From: Paenibacillus sp.
GTDB lineage: Bacteria; Bacillota; Bacilli; Paenibacillales; Paenibacillaceae
Assembly: GCA_017512705.1 (NCBI GenBank)
Contig: JAFWEX010000077.1
Location: forward strand, 1-51,902
Length of the DNA: 51,902 bases
Direction of reading: 5' to 3'
Of the stretch, positions 1 through 8,842 are shown in pieces; position 1 is the stretch's first letter, and each line of letters starts with the position of its first letter. The notes below the pieces were generated by a model that did not search any database, had not been told where the DNA came from, and saw only the letters and a list, made by a program, of their open reading frames with translations. Position numbers and translations under genes: made by a program.

Positions 1-158
1 CGCCCGTTGTCTGCACAGTAAAGAGGACGAACCTTTTCGTCAATGAATGAAAAGTCAATATACTTATCGACCTTGCGAAGCAGATGGTCTTGCGGAACCA
101 GATCCTCTATCGACACAAATTCATAAGCCTGTTGCTTTTCCCGTTTTGAACGTAGCAT
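1..158 (-). CDS. IS1182-family transposase, N-terminal fragment cut by the window edge
   Basis: An open frame of 52 codons reads leftwards from an ATG at 158-156 and is still open at base 1, so only the N-terminus is present. It begins MLRSKREKQQAYEF and carries the stretches EDLVPQDHLLRKVDKYIDF and LYCADNG. From family knowledge, a VPxDHLLRK...DFSFI...LYxxDNGR pattern is the hallmark of the N-terminal domain of IS1182-type DDE transposases. A purine-rich ribosome site (GGGATGG, 168-174) lies about 9 bases upstream of the ATG. I cannot see the catalytic part, the other end of the element or clear terminal inverted repeats, so whether it is intact is unknown. It is the only mobile-element sequence seen in the window. 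Confidence 0.8.
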   Translation of the reverse strand, partial: MLRSKREKQQAYEFVSIEDLVPQDHLLRKVDKYIDFSFIDEKVRPLYCADNG

Positions 159-270
159 GTAAAGACACCATCCCGATCTAGTTTATTACTTATATTATAC
201 AACATTAACGCGGTGCCGTGTTGAAATAAGTGCGTATAAAAATAGCTGCCGATACTTTCTCGACAGCCTG

Positions 271-567
271 AAGCTCCCCGAAGGGAGCTTCTTTTTTGAC
301 GTCCCAGGAGGGATACTCTCCTTACAGTCGAGACTGCGATGTATATGCTAACGAAGCTTATGCTTCGACGAACCGTTGGGGTTCTCATCCCTAGAACGCA
401 AAAAAAGCTCCCCGAAGGAAGCTTCTTACTTGACGTCCCAGGAGGGATACTCTCCTTGCAGTCGAGACTGCGCTGTTAATGCTAACGAAGCCTATGCTTC
501 GACGAACCGTTGGGGTTCTTATCCCCAGAACGCAAAAGAAGCTCCCCGAAGGAAGCTTCTTTCATGA

Positions 568-583
<16 letters not shown>
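271..583. repeat. Tandem 134-bp hairpin-chain repeat (2 full copies plus a 45-bp partial copy)
   Basis: Two full units (271-404 and 405-538) and a third partial unit (539-583) repeat at an exact 134-bp period. Each full unit contains, in order, an AAGCTCCCCGAAGG-type hairpin, the 17-bp tRNA 3' end GACGTCCCAGGAGGGAT (298-314, 432-448, 566-582), a CAGTC-GA-GACTG hairpin, a CGAAGC-NTAT-GCTTCG hairpin and a GAACC/GGTTC hairpin. The third copy runs into the intact tRNA-Arg and diverges where its T-loop begins. Substitutions between copies 1 and 2 mostly fall in loops and linkers. Open frames crossing the repeat are not credible proteins. Function is unknown. It may be duplicated tRNA 3' end plus terminator, an RNA structure, or remnants of integration. 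Confidence 0.8.
533..559 (-). terminator. Intrinsic terminator after tRNA-Arg
   Basis: Read on the minus strand, the stem AAGCTTCC, a short TTCG-type loop and GGGGAGCTT are followed by CTTTT, directly downstream of the tRNA 3' end. Similar hairpins recur at 405-424 and 271-290 as part of the tandem repeat. Confidence 0.55.
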
Positions 584-641
<58 letters not shown>

Positions 642-664
642 ATGAATTTTTTCAAGCAAAAATG

Positions 665-693
665 ATTTTATCATAAATAAAAAATAATATCAA
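665..693 (-). promoter_or_regulatory. Sigma-A promoter of tRNA-Arg
   Basis: On the minus strand a -35 box TTGATA (693-688) is separated by 17 bp from a -10 box TAAAAT (670-665), preceded by the extended TGA. It lies about 24 bp before the tRNA 5' end, a normal distance for a tRNA gene. Confidence 0.65.
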
Positions 694-767
694 TTGTTTT
701 ATTTTTGGTTCATTTTCGGATATGATATTTGGCGGCCGCAACGTTTTTTTCTTTCTAATTAGGGTTA

Positions 768-776
768 TGTTAGAAT
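768..776 (+). promoter_or_regulatory. Possible extended -10 promoter for the gene upstream of tig
   Basis: TGTTAGAAT is an extended -10 element (TGn plus TAGAAT). No good -35 is seen at 17 bp. Transcription from here would start after the first ATGs of the long open frame (722 and 767), which supports a start further downstream. Confidence 0.3.
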
Positions 777-871
777 ATCAGAAGAACTTAGAAAATAGAT
801 CCATATTCTTTGATATATATCTATTCATGGTCGATTCCCGCTGGAGATTCAGGAACAGAGGAGGTGCTCCT

Positions 872-1807
872 ATCAAGGAATCCACGACCCCGGACAATGA
901 GCACAACAATAAGATCGTGCTGTTTCCAAAGACGCTGGACTATTATCAGATCCAACTGACGGTTATGCTTGAAAATGAACGTTATAGTGAAGCAATGGAA
1001 TTGCTTCGCTTTTTGCTGCAATGCCAAGGGCAAGAAGAGCGTCACTATGATGAGTGGCGGGCTTTGCTGGAGTGGTTGCAGGCGGCGTTTCCTCAATATG
1101 AAGGAATGGATACGCCGACCATACCTGAAGAAGAGGAAGAGGACGTCAGCGAGGAAGAGATGGCCAGACAACACGCCAAGTCCAAACTTGCGCAAGACGA
1201 CGGTTATGTTGATAAGTTGCTACGCACAGTTATGGAAGGACCACTGTCCGAACAAACCATGCTGGCGCTGGAACAACTGGCATTCCTGGATGTTCCCAAG
1301 GTAGATGAAGAGCTGGTTCAGTGGCTTCAGACCAAAGCGCTTCATCCGTTGTTACAGTTTAGGGTGCTTCAAACTCTTCGCCGCAGAGGCCGGCAAGACA
1401 TCGTTCGGTTCACAAGAGGCGACGAAGAAGTAGAGATTGATCTTGCTGACGTTCCGCTTAAACCAGAAGAGTTCCCGCTTCCGATTGTGCAGATTCTGGA
1501 ACGAGTAGCAGATCAGACGGAGGTTCATGAACCTACTCTATTTTATTTTGCTCAGGAACTGTGGATACAATATGTTATGGCCGTCTATGGAACTCGGGAT
1601 TACCAGTCTATGTTGGAACAAAATGATGCTATGGCAGATATTTGGGCCGCCGCACTACATATGACAGTGGCAGACAGCCTTGGTGGCTCCCATGATGAAG
1701 AGAGTACACGCTCGATGTACGCTGTGACAGGTGCGATGAGGTTTCGGCTGGAGCAAGCTTATCGCTCCATAAAACAGTTTGTTTCTGCCGGTTTAGATGG
1801 ACATTAA
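872..1807 (+). CDS. Tetratricopeptide-like hypothetical protein upstream of tig
   Basis: I do not recognise a named function. The protein (about 311 residues) is acidic and largely helical in composition, with pairs resembling TPR helices near its N-terminus (LENERYSEAMELLRFLLQ) and a Glu-rich linker (PEEEEEDVSEEE). No signal peptide or membrane segment is seen. The start is unusual. The open frame runs back to an ATG at 722, but 722-871 is AT-rich, translates poorly and overlaps a likely promoter. An ideal ribosome site AGGAGG (859-864) sits 7 bases before an in-frame ATC at 872, giving (M)KESTTPDNEHNNK. The next in-frame ATG is only at 964. I therefore infer initiation at ATC 872, with ATG 827 or 722 as alternatives. 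It precedes tig in the same direction but tig has its own promoter. Confidence 0.7.
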   Translation: MKESTTPDNEHNNKIVLFPKTLDYYQIQLTVMLENERYSEAMELLRFLLQCQGQEERHYDEWRALLEWLQAAFPQYEGMDTPTIPEEEEEDVSEEEMARQHAKSKLAQDDGYVDKLLRTVMEGPLSEQTMLALEQLAFLDVPKVDEELVQWLQTKALHPLLQFRVLQTLRRRGRQDIVRFTRGDEEVEIDLADVPLKPEEFPLPIVQILERVADQTEVHEPTLFYFAQELWIQYVMAVYGTRDYQSMLEQNDAMADIWAAALHMTVADSLGGSHDEESTRSMYAVTGAMRFRLEQAYRSIKQFVSAGLDGH

Positions 1808-1848
1808 GGCTTAAAACGTTTACCTTAAATGGTATCAAGGGAATCCTC

Positions 1849-1877
1849 TTGAAAAAGAATGTAAACTTGTTTATACT
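1849..1877 (+). promoter_or_regulatory. Sigma-A promoter of tig
   Basis: TTGAAA (1849-1854), a 17-bp spacer and TATACT (1872-1877) lie about 65 bp before the tig ATG. Confidence 0.65.
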
Positions 1878-1941
1878 AAAATGGTTATTTTGTGCGTGAT
1901 TGCCTACGTGAACATGTGAATTTTGGAGGGGAAAGTATACA

Positions 1942-3282
1942 ATGAAAGCAACTTGGGAAAAGATAGAGAAGAACCTTGGGGTTCTTGAGGTTGAAGTCAG
2001 TGCTGATCGTGTAACTGAAGCACTCGATAAAGCTTTTAATAAAGTAGTAAAACAAGCAAACGTACCTGGATTCCGTAAAGGTAAAGTGCCACGTCCAATC
2101 TTTGAAGCTCGTTTCGGAGTAGAGAGCCTTTATCAAGATGCGATCGACATTTTGCTTCCTGAAGCTTATACAGAAGCGATTGATCAAACGGATATCTTCC
2201 CAGTCGATCGTCCTGATGTAGACATCGAGCAATTCGCTAAAGGACAATCCTTCAAATTTAAAGCGAAAGTAACAGTGAAACCAGAAGTTACCTTGGGTGA
2301 CTACAAAGGAATCGAAGTTGCTGTAGCTAAAGGTGAAGTTACTGATGCTGAAGTAGCAGAAGAGCTGGAGCGTCTGCAACAGCGTCATGCTGAGCTGGTT
2401 GTTATCGAAGAAGGTGCTGCAGCAAACGGCGACGTAACTGTAATCGACTTCGACGGATCTGTTGATGGTGTACCTTTCGAAGGTGGTAAAGCAGAGGGTT
2501 ACTCCTTGGAACTGGGTTCCAACACATTCATCCCTGGATTTGAAGAGCAAGTTGTTGGCTTGTCCACAGGTGACTTCAAAGACGTGGAAGTAACTTTCCC
2601 AGAGAGCTACCATGCAGCTGAATTGGCTGGTAAACAAGCGGTATTCAAAGTGAAAGTTCATGAAATCAAACGCAAACAGCTTCCAGAGCTGGATGATGAG
2701 TTTGCTAAAGATGTTAGTGAATTCGATACACTGGAAGAGTACAAAGCTGATCTCAAAACACAACTGGAATCCCGTAAAGCAGATGAGTTCAAAGCTGCAC
2801 AGGAAAATGCAGTTGTAGAAAAAGTAGCTGAAAACGCTGAAGTGGACATCCCTTCTGCAATGGTAGACAGCGAAGTACAGAACATGATGCGCGATTTCGA
2901 CAACCGTCTTCGCAACCAAGGAATGAACCTTGAGATGTTCTTGAGCTTCTCCGGTCAGACACAAGCTGACTTGAGAGCACAAATGCAAGATGATGCTGCG
3001 AAACGCGTTCGTAACAACCTGGTGCTTGAAGCAGTAGGTAACGCAGAAAAGATCGAAGTTTCGGATGAAGAAGTGAATCAAGAACTCGAGAAAATGGCTG
3101 AATCTTACAAGCGTCCTGCTGAAGAGATCCGTGGCATCCTTGAAGGTAATGGTTCCCTCGATAGTCTTCGTGATGAAGTGAAACTGCGCAAAACAATCGA
3201 CGTTCTCGTGGAGAACAGCAAAGTTGTTGAGCCGGTTGAAGCTCCAGCTGAGGAAGCTCCTGCAAAAGCTGACAAAAAATAA
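1942..3282 (+). CDS. tig: Trigger factor (ribosome-associated chaperone and prolyl isomerase)
   Basis: Trigger factor binds the ribosome at the peptide exit tunnel and shields nascent chains. The 446-residue length is typical. The N-terminal ribosome-binding domain carries the signature VPGFRKGKVPR (about 41-51). The FKBP-type PPIase domain follows (about 150-245, with GDVTVIDFDGSVDG and FIPGFEEQVVG). The C-terminal helical chaperone arms end in an Ala/Glu/Lys-rich tail. The ATG is preceded by GGAGGGG (1925-1931). It has its own promoter and terminator, so it is probably monocistronic. Adjacent clpP and clpX make this a protein-folding and proteolysis locus. In B. subtilis tig directly precedes clpX and clpP is elsewhere. 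Confidence 0.97.
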   Translation: MKATWEKIEKNLGVLEVEVSADRVTEALDKAFNKVVKQANVPGFRKGKVPRPIFEARFGVESLYQDAIDILLPEAYTEAIDQTDIFPVDRPDVDIEQFAKGQSFKFKAKVTVKPEVTLGDYKGIEVAVAKGEVTDAEVAEELERLQQRHAELVVIEEGAAANGDVTVIDFDGSVDGVPFEGGKAEGYSLELGSNTFIPGFEEQVVGLSTGDFKDVEVTFPESYHAAELAGKQAVFKVKVHEIKRKQLPELDDEFAKDVSEFDTLEEYKADLKTQLESRKADEFKAAQENAVVEKVAENAEVDIPSAMVDSEVQNMMRDFDNRLRNQGMNLEMFLSFSGQTQADLRAQMQDDAAKRVRNNLVLEAVGNAEKIEVSDEEVNQELEKMAESYKRPAEEIRGILEGNGSLDSLRDEVKLRKTIDVLVENSKVVEPVEAPAEEAPAKADKK

Positions 3283-3317
3283 GACAAGCTGTGCGAATGT
3301 GACAGCTTCATAAATGA

Positions 3318-3350
3318 TAAGGCACGTGAATCATTGCGTGCCTTATTTTT
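3318..3350 (+). terminator. tig intrinsic terminator
   Basis: A perfect 9-bp stem TAAGGCACG/CGTGCCTTA with a 10-nt loop is followed by a T-run. Confidence 0.85.
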
Positions 3351-3668
3351 AAATTGATGCATCCATTTTATTGAAAAATGAGTAATGATATGGATGTTGA
3401 TATGTTTTTCGTGGCATGTTGCCCATTTTTGTGAATTTCATACCATTTAGCCTGGGTATAAAATAAAAAAGGCCTAGACGGCATAGGATGGATGTAATTT
3501 GCACATACATAGAAAACATGGTTAAATATGATCAGGCTAAATCGTAAACATCCTTAAGATGACGTGATTCTTGAAAAATGACATTGTCACAGGAACATGT
3601 TAAAATAATTTTGGGTTTGCTTTACAGTCAGCCTATGTCTAATTACATGTAGAAAAGAGGTTGGTCTC
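3351..3668. other. Intergenic region tig-clpP
   Basis: AT-rich, with no open frame I would call. The only notable site is a perfect inverted repeat TGACATTGTCA at 3579-3589, which overlaps a weak -35 TTGTCA (3584-3589; 16 bp to TAATTT). No CtsR-type heptad pair (GGTCAAA direct repeat) is seen, although clpP genes of relatives are commonly under CtsR. Confidence 0.5.
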
Positions 3669-4259
3669 ATGAGTCTGGTGCCAATGGTTGTTGAACAAAC
3701 CAATAGAGGCGAGCGTTCTTACGATATATATTCACGTTTGCTGAAGGATCGCATTATTTTTCTGACCAGTGCGATTGATGACGATGTAGCCAATCTTGTC
3801 ATAGCTCAGCTTTTGTTCTTGGCAGCCGATGATCCCGAGAAGGATATCAGCTTGTACATTAATTCACCTGGTGGTTCTGTTACGGCAGGGATGGGTATAT
3901 ACGATACGATGCAATTTATCCAGCCGGATGTATCAACCATTTGTGTAGGAATGGCAGCGAGCATGGGTTCTCTGTTACTGACCGCAGGTGCTCCTGGTAA
4001 AAGATATGCGCTTACGAACAGCGAAGTCATGATTCACCAGCCGCTTGGCGGCGTTCAGGGACAGGCTGCGGATATTAAAATCCACGCAGAATGGATCATT
4101 AAAACTCGTCAGAAACTGAATCAAATATATGTTGATCGTACAGGTCAGCCCCTTGATAAAATTGAGCGGGATACAGACCGTGACTTTTTCATGAGTGTTG
4201 AAGAAGCGAAAACGTACGGCATTATTGACCAGGTGCTCAGCAGACCGATCAATTCCTAA
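3669..4259 (+). CDS. clpP: ClpP, ATP-dependent Clp protease proteolytic subunit
   Basis: This is the serine peptidase that forms the double-heptamer chamber of ClpXP and ClpCP. The length of 196 residues is normal. The catalytic triad is visible: Ser98 in GMAASMG, His123 in MIHQPLGG and Asp172 in TDRDFF. The oxyanion-side glycine motif is [10 protein letters not shown] (65-74). The ATG follows AAAGAGGTTGG. The stop is 12 bp before clpX, so the two are probably cotranscribed and made in proportion. Some Bacilli carry several clpP paralogs; this copy is the one tied to clpX. Confidence 0.97.
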   Translation: MSLVPMVVEQTNRGERSYDIYSRLLKDRIIFLTSAIDDDVANLVIAQLLFLAADDPEKDISLYINSPGGSVTAGMGIYDTMQFIQPDVSTICVGMAASMGSLLLTAGAPGKRYALTNSEVMIHQPLGGVQGQAADIKIHAEWIIKTRQKLNQIYVDRTGQPLDKIERDTDRDFFMSVEEAKTYGIIDQVLSRPINS

Positions 4260-4271
4260 AGGGGTGGTTTC

Positions 4272-5525
4272 ATGTTTAAATTTAACGATGAGAAAGGGCA
4301 ACTGAAATGCTCTTTTTGCGGTAAATCTCAGGAGCAGGTTCGCAAGCTGGTCGCTGGACCAGGCGTATACATCTGTGATGAATGTATCGAGCTTTGCACC
4401 GAAATCGTAGAGGAAGAACTAGGTCATGATGAAGAACTGGACCTGAAAGACATTCCGAAACCAAAAGAAATTCGTGATATCCTCGATCAATACGTTATTG
4501 GTCAGGAACAAGCGAAAAAATCATTGTCTGTTGCGGTGTACAACCACTACAAGCGGATCAATACACAAAGTAAAATTGAGGATGTTGAGCTCTCCAAGAG
4601 TAACATTTTGCTGTTAGGGCCTACAGGTTCCGGTAAAACGTTGCTTGCACAAACGATGGCGAAAATCCTGAATGTTCCTTTTGCTATTGCCGATGCGACT
4701 TCATTGACAGAAGCGGGATACGTGGGTGAGGATGTGGAGAACATTCTGCTCAAGTTGATCCAAGCAGCTGACTATGACGTGGAAAAAGCAGAACGCGGCA
4801 TTATCTATATTGATGAAATTGATAAAGTGGCACGTAAATCGGAGAACCCGTCCATTACTCGTGACGTATCCGGTGAAGGTGTACAGCAAGCTTTGCTGAA
4901 AATTCTTGAAGGTACAGTTGCATCCGTGCCGCCACAAGGTGGTCGTAAGCATCCACATCAAGAGTTCATTCAGATTGATACAACGAACATTTTGTTCATT
5001 TGCGGCGGTGCCTTCGATGGTCTGGAGCAGATGATCAAACGCCGGATCGGTAAAAAAGTCATTGGCTTTAACACCGTTTCGGAGCAAAAAGATTTGAAAC
5101 CGGGTGAATACCTGGGTATGGTATTGCCGGAAGACTTGCTGAAATTTGGTTTGATTCCGGAATTCGTAGGCCGTCTGCCAGTGATCTCTACGTTGGAGCC
5201 ACTGGACGAAGATACGTTGGTACGGATTCTTTCCGAGCCGAAAAACGCGCTGACGAAGCAGTATCAAAAACTGCTTGAGCTTGACAATGTTGATCTGGTG
5301 TTTGAACCAGGCGCTTTGCTGGCGATTGCAAAAGAAGCAATCAAGCGTAACACAGGTGCACGTGGTTTGCGTGCAATTATTGAAGGCATTATGCTCGAAA
5401 TTATGTATGAAGTGCCTTCACGTGAAGACGTGACTAGCTGTGTCATTACCGAAGAAGTTGTTGAGAAAAAAGTTGTGCCTGAACTTGGCCAATCAAAGGA
5501 CGATAAGCAGGAAGAGAGTGCCTAA
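4272..5525 (+). CDS. clpX: ClpX, AAA+ unfoldase of ClpXP
   Basis: ClpX unfolds tagged substrates with ATP and threads them into ClpP. The 417 residues contain every expected element. A zinc-binding domain has Cys13, Cys16, Cys35 and Cys38. Walker A GPTGSGKT is at 116-123, pore loop GYVG at 149-152 and Walker B IIYIDEID at 177-184. The ClpP-docking loop tripeptide IGF is at 264-266. The arginine-rich sensor 2 region is [10 protein letters not shown]. The IGF loop together with the adjacent clpP supports a matched ClpXP pair. A ribosome site AGGGGTGG precedes the ATG. Confidence 0.98.
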   Translation: MFKFNDEKGQLKCSFCGKSQEQVRKLVAGPGVYICDECIELCTEIVEEELGHDEELDLKDIPKPKEIRDILDQYVIGQEQAKKSLSVAVYNHYKRINTQSKIEDVELSKSNILLLGPTGSGKTLLAQTMAKILNVPFAIADATSLTEAGYVGEDVENILLKLIQAADYDVEKAERGIIYIDEIDKVARKSENPSITRDVSGEGVQQALLKILEGTVASVPPQGGRKHPHQEFIQIDTTNILFICGGAFDGLEQMIKRRIGKKVIGFNTVSEQKDLKPGEYLGMVLPEDLLKFGLIPEFVGRLPVISTLEPLDEDTLVRILSEPKNALTKQYQKLLELDNVDLVFEPGALLAIAKEAIKRNTGARGLRAIIEGIMLEIMYEVPSREDVTSCVITEEVVEKKVVPELGQSKDDKQEESA

Positions 5526-5645
5526 CTGGCACAGCTTCAGCTGATCTTTGAAATATAGACTTGTCAGTTCTCCACTTGGGCAGAAGGCTTATATAGGGTC
5601 TTTTGTCAGAGTGGAGCTTTGACGTTGTGGGGAGAGAAATCACTC

Positions 5646-6743
5646 ATGTATTTAAGACAAGATACCCGTCCCGTAAAAGTGGGGAATTTGACTATTGGCG
5701 GCAGTAACGAAGTTATTATTCAGAGTATGTGTACAACTAAAACAGCAGACGTGGAGGCGACAGTTGCAGAAATTCTGCGACTGGAAGAAGCCGGATGCCA
5801 AGTGGTGCGTGTAACGGTGAATAATGAAGAAGCTGCGGCAGCGATTAAAGAAATTAAGAAGCAAATTCATATCCCGCTCGTAGCGGATATTCATTTCAAC
5901 TATAAGCTGGCTTTGCTTGCTATTGAGAATGGAATTGATAAGGTACGGATTAACCCTGGTAACATCGGTAAACGTGCCAAAGTCGAAGAAGTTGTTAAAG
6001 CTTGTAAAGATAAAGGTATTCCGATTCGAATTGGGGTAAATGCGGGTTCTCTTGAGAACCACTTGCTCGAAAAGTACGGTTATCCAACAGCCGATGCTAT
6101 GGTTGAAAGCGCGTTGTACCACATCGGTATCCTGGAAGAGCTTGATTTCCATGATATCATCGTATCCCTTAAGGCATCAGATGTGCCGATGGCGATTGAA
6201 GCATACACTAAGGCGGCACAGATCATTCCATATCCATTACATCTGGGGATTACTGAAGCAGGCACGCTTTTCTCTGGAACGGTCAAAAGTTCAGCCGGCA
6301 TGGGAGCTTTGCTTTCTATGGGCATTGGTTCTACCATGCGTATCTCGCTGAGTGCAGATCCAGTAGAAGAGATCAAAGTAGCTCGCGATCTGCTCAAAAC
6401 ATTTGGACTGATTACTAATGCTGCTACACTTATCTCATGTCCAACATGTGGACGTCTAGATATTGACCTCTTCTCTATCGCTAATGAAGTGGAAGAGTAT
6501 ATCTCAAAGTTAAAGGTACCGATTAAAGTATCCGTACTTGGCTGTGCGGTTAATGGTCCAGGTGAAGCGAAAGAAGCAGATATCGGTATTGCTGGTGCTC
6601 GTGGTGAAGGTCTCTTGTTCCGTCATGGTGAGATGATTCGTAAAGTACCAGAAGAGACCATGGTAGAGGAACTGAAGAAAGAGATCGACAAGATCGTCGA
6701 AGTGTATGAAGAGACAGGTGTCATCCCCGGACGCTCGCACTAA
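5646..6743 (+). CDS. ispG: IspG, 4-hydroxy-3-methylbut-2-enyl diphosphate synthase (MEP pathway)
   Basis: IspG (GcpE) is the [4Fe-4S] enzyme that converts MEcPP to HMBPP in the non-mevalonate isoprenoid pathway. In the 365-residue frame the cluster ligands are Cys265 and Cys268 (SCPTCGR), Cys300 ([11 protein letters not shown]) and a Glu just after. The TIM-barrel N-terminus shows [16 protein letters not shown] and [13 protein letters not shown] place the start at ATG 5646 ([14 protein letters not shown]), which has GGGGAGAG nine bases upstream; an in-frame TTG at 5619 would add nine residues. It follows clpX by 120 bp and ends at a strong terminator. B. subtilis has ispG elsewhere. Confidence 0.96.
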   Translation: MYLRQDTRPVKVGNLTIGGSNEVIIQSMCTTKTADVEATVAEILRLEEAGCQVVRVTVNNEEAAAAIKEIKKQIHIPLVADIHFNYKLALLAIENGIDKVRINPGNIGKRAKVEEVVKACKDKGIPIRIGVNAGSLENHLLEKYGYPTADAMVESALYHIGILEELDFHDIIVSLKASDVPMAIEAYTKAAQIIPYPLHLGITEAGTLFSGTVKSSAGMGALLSMGIGSTMRISLSADPVEEIKVARDLLKTFGLITNAATLISCPTCGRLDIDLFSIANEVEEYISKLKVPIKVSVLGCAVNGPGEAKEADIGIAGARGEGLLFRHGEMIRKVPEETMVEELKKEIDKIVEVYEETGVIPGRSH

Positions 6744-6841
6744 TTACGATTGAATCTTTTATGTACAAGTACAAGCATATTCAACAGATTCCTATGCTTA
6801 TATTCTGGTGACATTGATTTTTTATAAGTTGTAAAGTGGAG

Positions 6842-6866
6842 GCCCGCCGTTCTTGGCGGGCTTTTT
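6842..6866 (+). terminator. ispG intrinsic terminator
   Basis: A GC-rich stem GCCCGCC/GGCGGGC with a 6-nt loop is followed by TTTTT. It separates the clpPX-ispG group from lonB. Confidence 0.9.
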
Positions 6867-6995
6867 ACGTGGAATCGAACAAATTCTCTGGTACAAATTC
6901 TGCTTGTTCCGTTTACGTCTCGCTGAAAAGGCTATACTACCAAGTATTAGCATGACACAGATGAGAAGAAGGATAGAACAGGAGGATGTTGAATT

Positions 6996-8756
6996 ATGGG
7001 TGAGCTTGGCATGGTATTCATGATGATACAGTTATTTTTTGGAGTGGTGGTTGGGCTATATTTTTGGAATCTGCTTCGAGGCCAGAAAACAAACAGAACT
7101 GCGGTTGAACGTGAATCGCGAAAAGAACTAGAGAAGCTGCGCAAGCTGCGTTCGATCTCGCTGACCAAACCGCTGGCAGAGAAGACACGTCCAGCAACGA
7201 TTAACGATATTGTTGGACAAAAAGATGGATTACGTGCCCTCAAAGCGGCTTTATGCAGTGGTAATCCACAGCATGTAATCATTTATGGTCCGCCGGGAGT
7301 AGGTAAAACGGCAGCTGCAAGGGTTGTGCTAGAAGAGGCCAAAAAAAATCCAGCCTCTCCTTTCAAGGCAGATGCTAAATTCACGGAGCTGGATGCGACC
7401 ACGGCTCGTTTTGATGAGCGAGGTATTGCTGATCCGCTGATTGGTTCGGTTCATGATCCGATCTATCAGGGAGCGGGAGCGATGGGGGTTGCGGGGATTC
7501 CACAACCGAAGCCAGGAGCAGTGACTAAAGCACATGGCGGTATGTTATTTATTGATGAAATTGGAGAATTACATTCTATTCAGATGAATAAGCTGTTGAA
7601 AGTGCTGGAAGACCGCAAGGTCTTTTTGGAAAGTGCGTACTATAACTCGGAAGATACGCATACTCCTGCTTATATCCACGATATTTTCCAGAATGGATTG
7701 CCGGCCGATTTTCGTCTTGTTGGAGCAACGACACGCTCTCCTCATGAGCTTCCTCCTGCACTACGTTCGCGGTGCATGGAGGTCTATTTCCGTCCATTGT
7801 TACCAGAAGAGATTGGGGAAATTGCGGAGGATGCCGTGCAGAAAATTGGGTTTAGTCCTTGCCCGGATGCCGTGGAAGTGGTCAAGCGATATGCGACCAA
7901 CGGACGGGAAGCGGTCAACATCATTCAACTGGCAGCTGGACTTGCACTCACCGAAAAGCGTGAAACACTTCAGGCTTCTGATGTGGAGTGGGTAGCAGGA
8001 AGCAGTCAGATCCAGCCTAGACCGGATCGCAAGGTTCCTTCCAAGCCGCAGGTTGGTTTTGTCAATGGACTCGCCGTATACGGGCCGAACATGGGCACGA
8101 TTCTGGAGATCGAGGTGTCAGCCGTTCCCGCACCGAAAGAGCAAGGTCGTATCAACATCACGGGTGTAGTGGATGAGGAAGAGATTGGAGGCGGTTCCCG
8201 TACACTCCGGCGGAAAAGTATGGCTAAGGGCTCGGTTGAAAATGTGTTAACCGTATTAAAAGCGATGGGAATCCGCACGAGTGATTACGATTTACATGTG
8301 AATTTTCCAGGAGGCACGCCGATCGATGGTCCATCCGCTGGTATAGCTATGGCAACAGCGATTACTTCTGCCATTCAGGGGCGTCCTATAGACCATGAAA
8401 TTGCAATGACGGGCGAGATTAGTATCCACGGCCGTGTCAAGCCGATTGGCGGTGTACTAGCGAAGGTAGAGGCGGCTTTTCAGGCTGGTGCGAAGACGGT
8501 CATTATACCGGCTGAGAATTGGCAGTCTATTTTTGATAATCTGGAAGGCTTGCGAGTGATCCCAGTAGATACCGTTCAGGATGTGTTTCGCGAGGTGTTC
8601 GATTGGAAACCGGAAGCATCACAAATCGAACAATCACAGGTAGTAGCGGAAGAGATTGCGCCACCCAAGCCCGAGGTGTTCCCTCCGGCATCGGCCTCTT
8701 TTTTGCGTGCAGAGTCACCTCGTCAGGGAAAGGTAACAGATTCAGGCGGCTGCTAA
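6996..8756 (+). CDS. lonB: LonB, membrane-anchored ATP-dependent Lon-like protease
   Basis: LonB is a Lon-type Ser/Lys protease without the LonA substrate domain; in B. subtilis it acts in the forespore. Of the 586 residues, about 5-25 form one hydrophobic segment (MVFMMIQLFFGVVVGLYFW), consistent with membrane anchoring. The AAA+ module has Walker [11 protein letters not shown] and Walker B MLFIDEIGEL. The C-terminal Lon protease domain has the catalytic Ser in IDGPSAGIAMAT and Lys in VKPIGGVLAKVEAA. A Pro/Ser-rich tail ends in GGC. AGGAGG sits before the ATG. Neighbouring lonA gives the same lonB-lonA tandem as B. subtilis. The promoter was not resolved. Confidence 0.95.
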   Translation: MGELGMVFMMIQLFFGVVVGLYFWNLLRGQKTNRTAVERESRKELEKLRKLRSISLTKPLAEKTRPATINDIVGQKDGLRALKAALCSGNPQHVIIYGPPGVGKTAAARVVLEEAKKNPASPFKADAKFTELDATTARFDERGIADPLIGSVHDPIYQGAGAMGVAGIPQPKPGAVTKAHGGMLFIDEIGELHSIQMNKLLKVLEDRKVFLESAYYNSEDTHTPAYIHDIFQNGLPADFRLVGATTRSPHELPPALRSRCMEVYFRPLLPEEIGEIAEDAVQKIGFSPCPDAVEVVKRYATNGREAVNIIQLAAGLALTEKRETLQASDVEWVAGSSQIQPRPDRKVPSKPQVGFVNGLAVYGPNMGTILEIEVSAVPAPKEQGRINITGVVDEEEIGGGSRTLRRKSMAKGSVENVLTVLKAMGIRTSDYDLHVNFPGGTPIDGPSAGIAMATAITSAIQGRPIDHEIAMTGEISIHGRVKPIGGVLAKVEAAFQAGAKTVIIPAENWQSIFDNLEGLRVIPVDTVQDVFREVFDWKPEASQIEQSQVVAEEIAPPKPEVFPPASASFLRAESPRQGKVTDSGGC

Positions 8757-8769
8757 GAGCTTCCCTTCA

Positions 8770-8799
8770 TTGGTTTTTTATGTGAACATTTGATAGAAT
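8770..8799 (+). promoter_or_regulatory. Likely promoter of lonA
   Basis: TTGGTT (8770-8775), an 18-bp spacer and TAGAAT (8794-8799) with an extended TGA. It abuts an in-frame ATG at 8801, which argues that translation starts further on, at 8843. Confidence 0.45.
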
Positions 8800-8842
8800 A
8801 ATGGATGACTACAACCTGAGAGCCATTGGAGGTGCGAAAGCG

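Noticed and set aside
271-448. Extra tRNA-Arg pseudogenes in the repeat
   Set aside because: Only the 3' 17 bp of the tRNA are shared. No anticodon arm or D-arm can be formed.
722-871. N-terminal extension of the gene upstream of tig
   Set aside because: AT-rich, contains a likely -10 box and lacks a ribosome site, while an ideal site lies just before 872.
1885-3081. 398-codon minus-strand open frame opposite tig
   Set aside because: It is antisense to trigger factor, its composition (rich in Phe, Cys, Ser) is typical of a shadow frame, and no ribosome site is seen.
3351-3668. CtsR operator before clpP
   Set aside because: No direct repeat of GGTCAAA or a close variant found.
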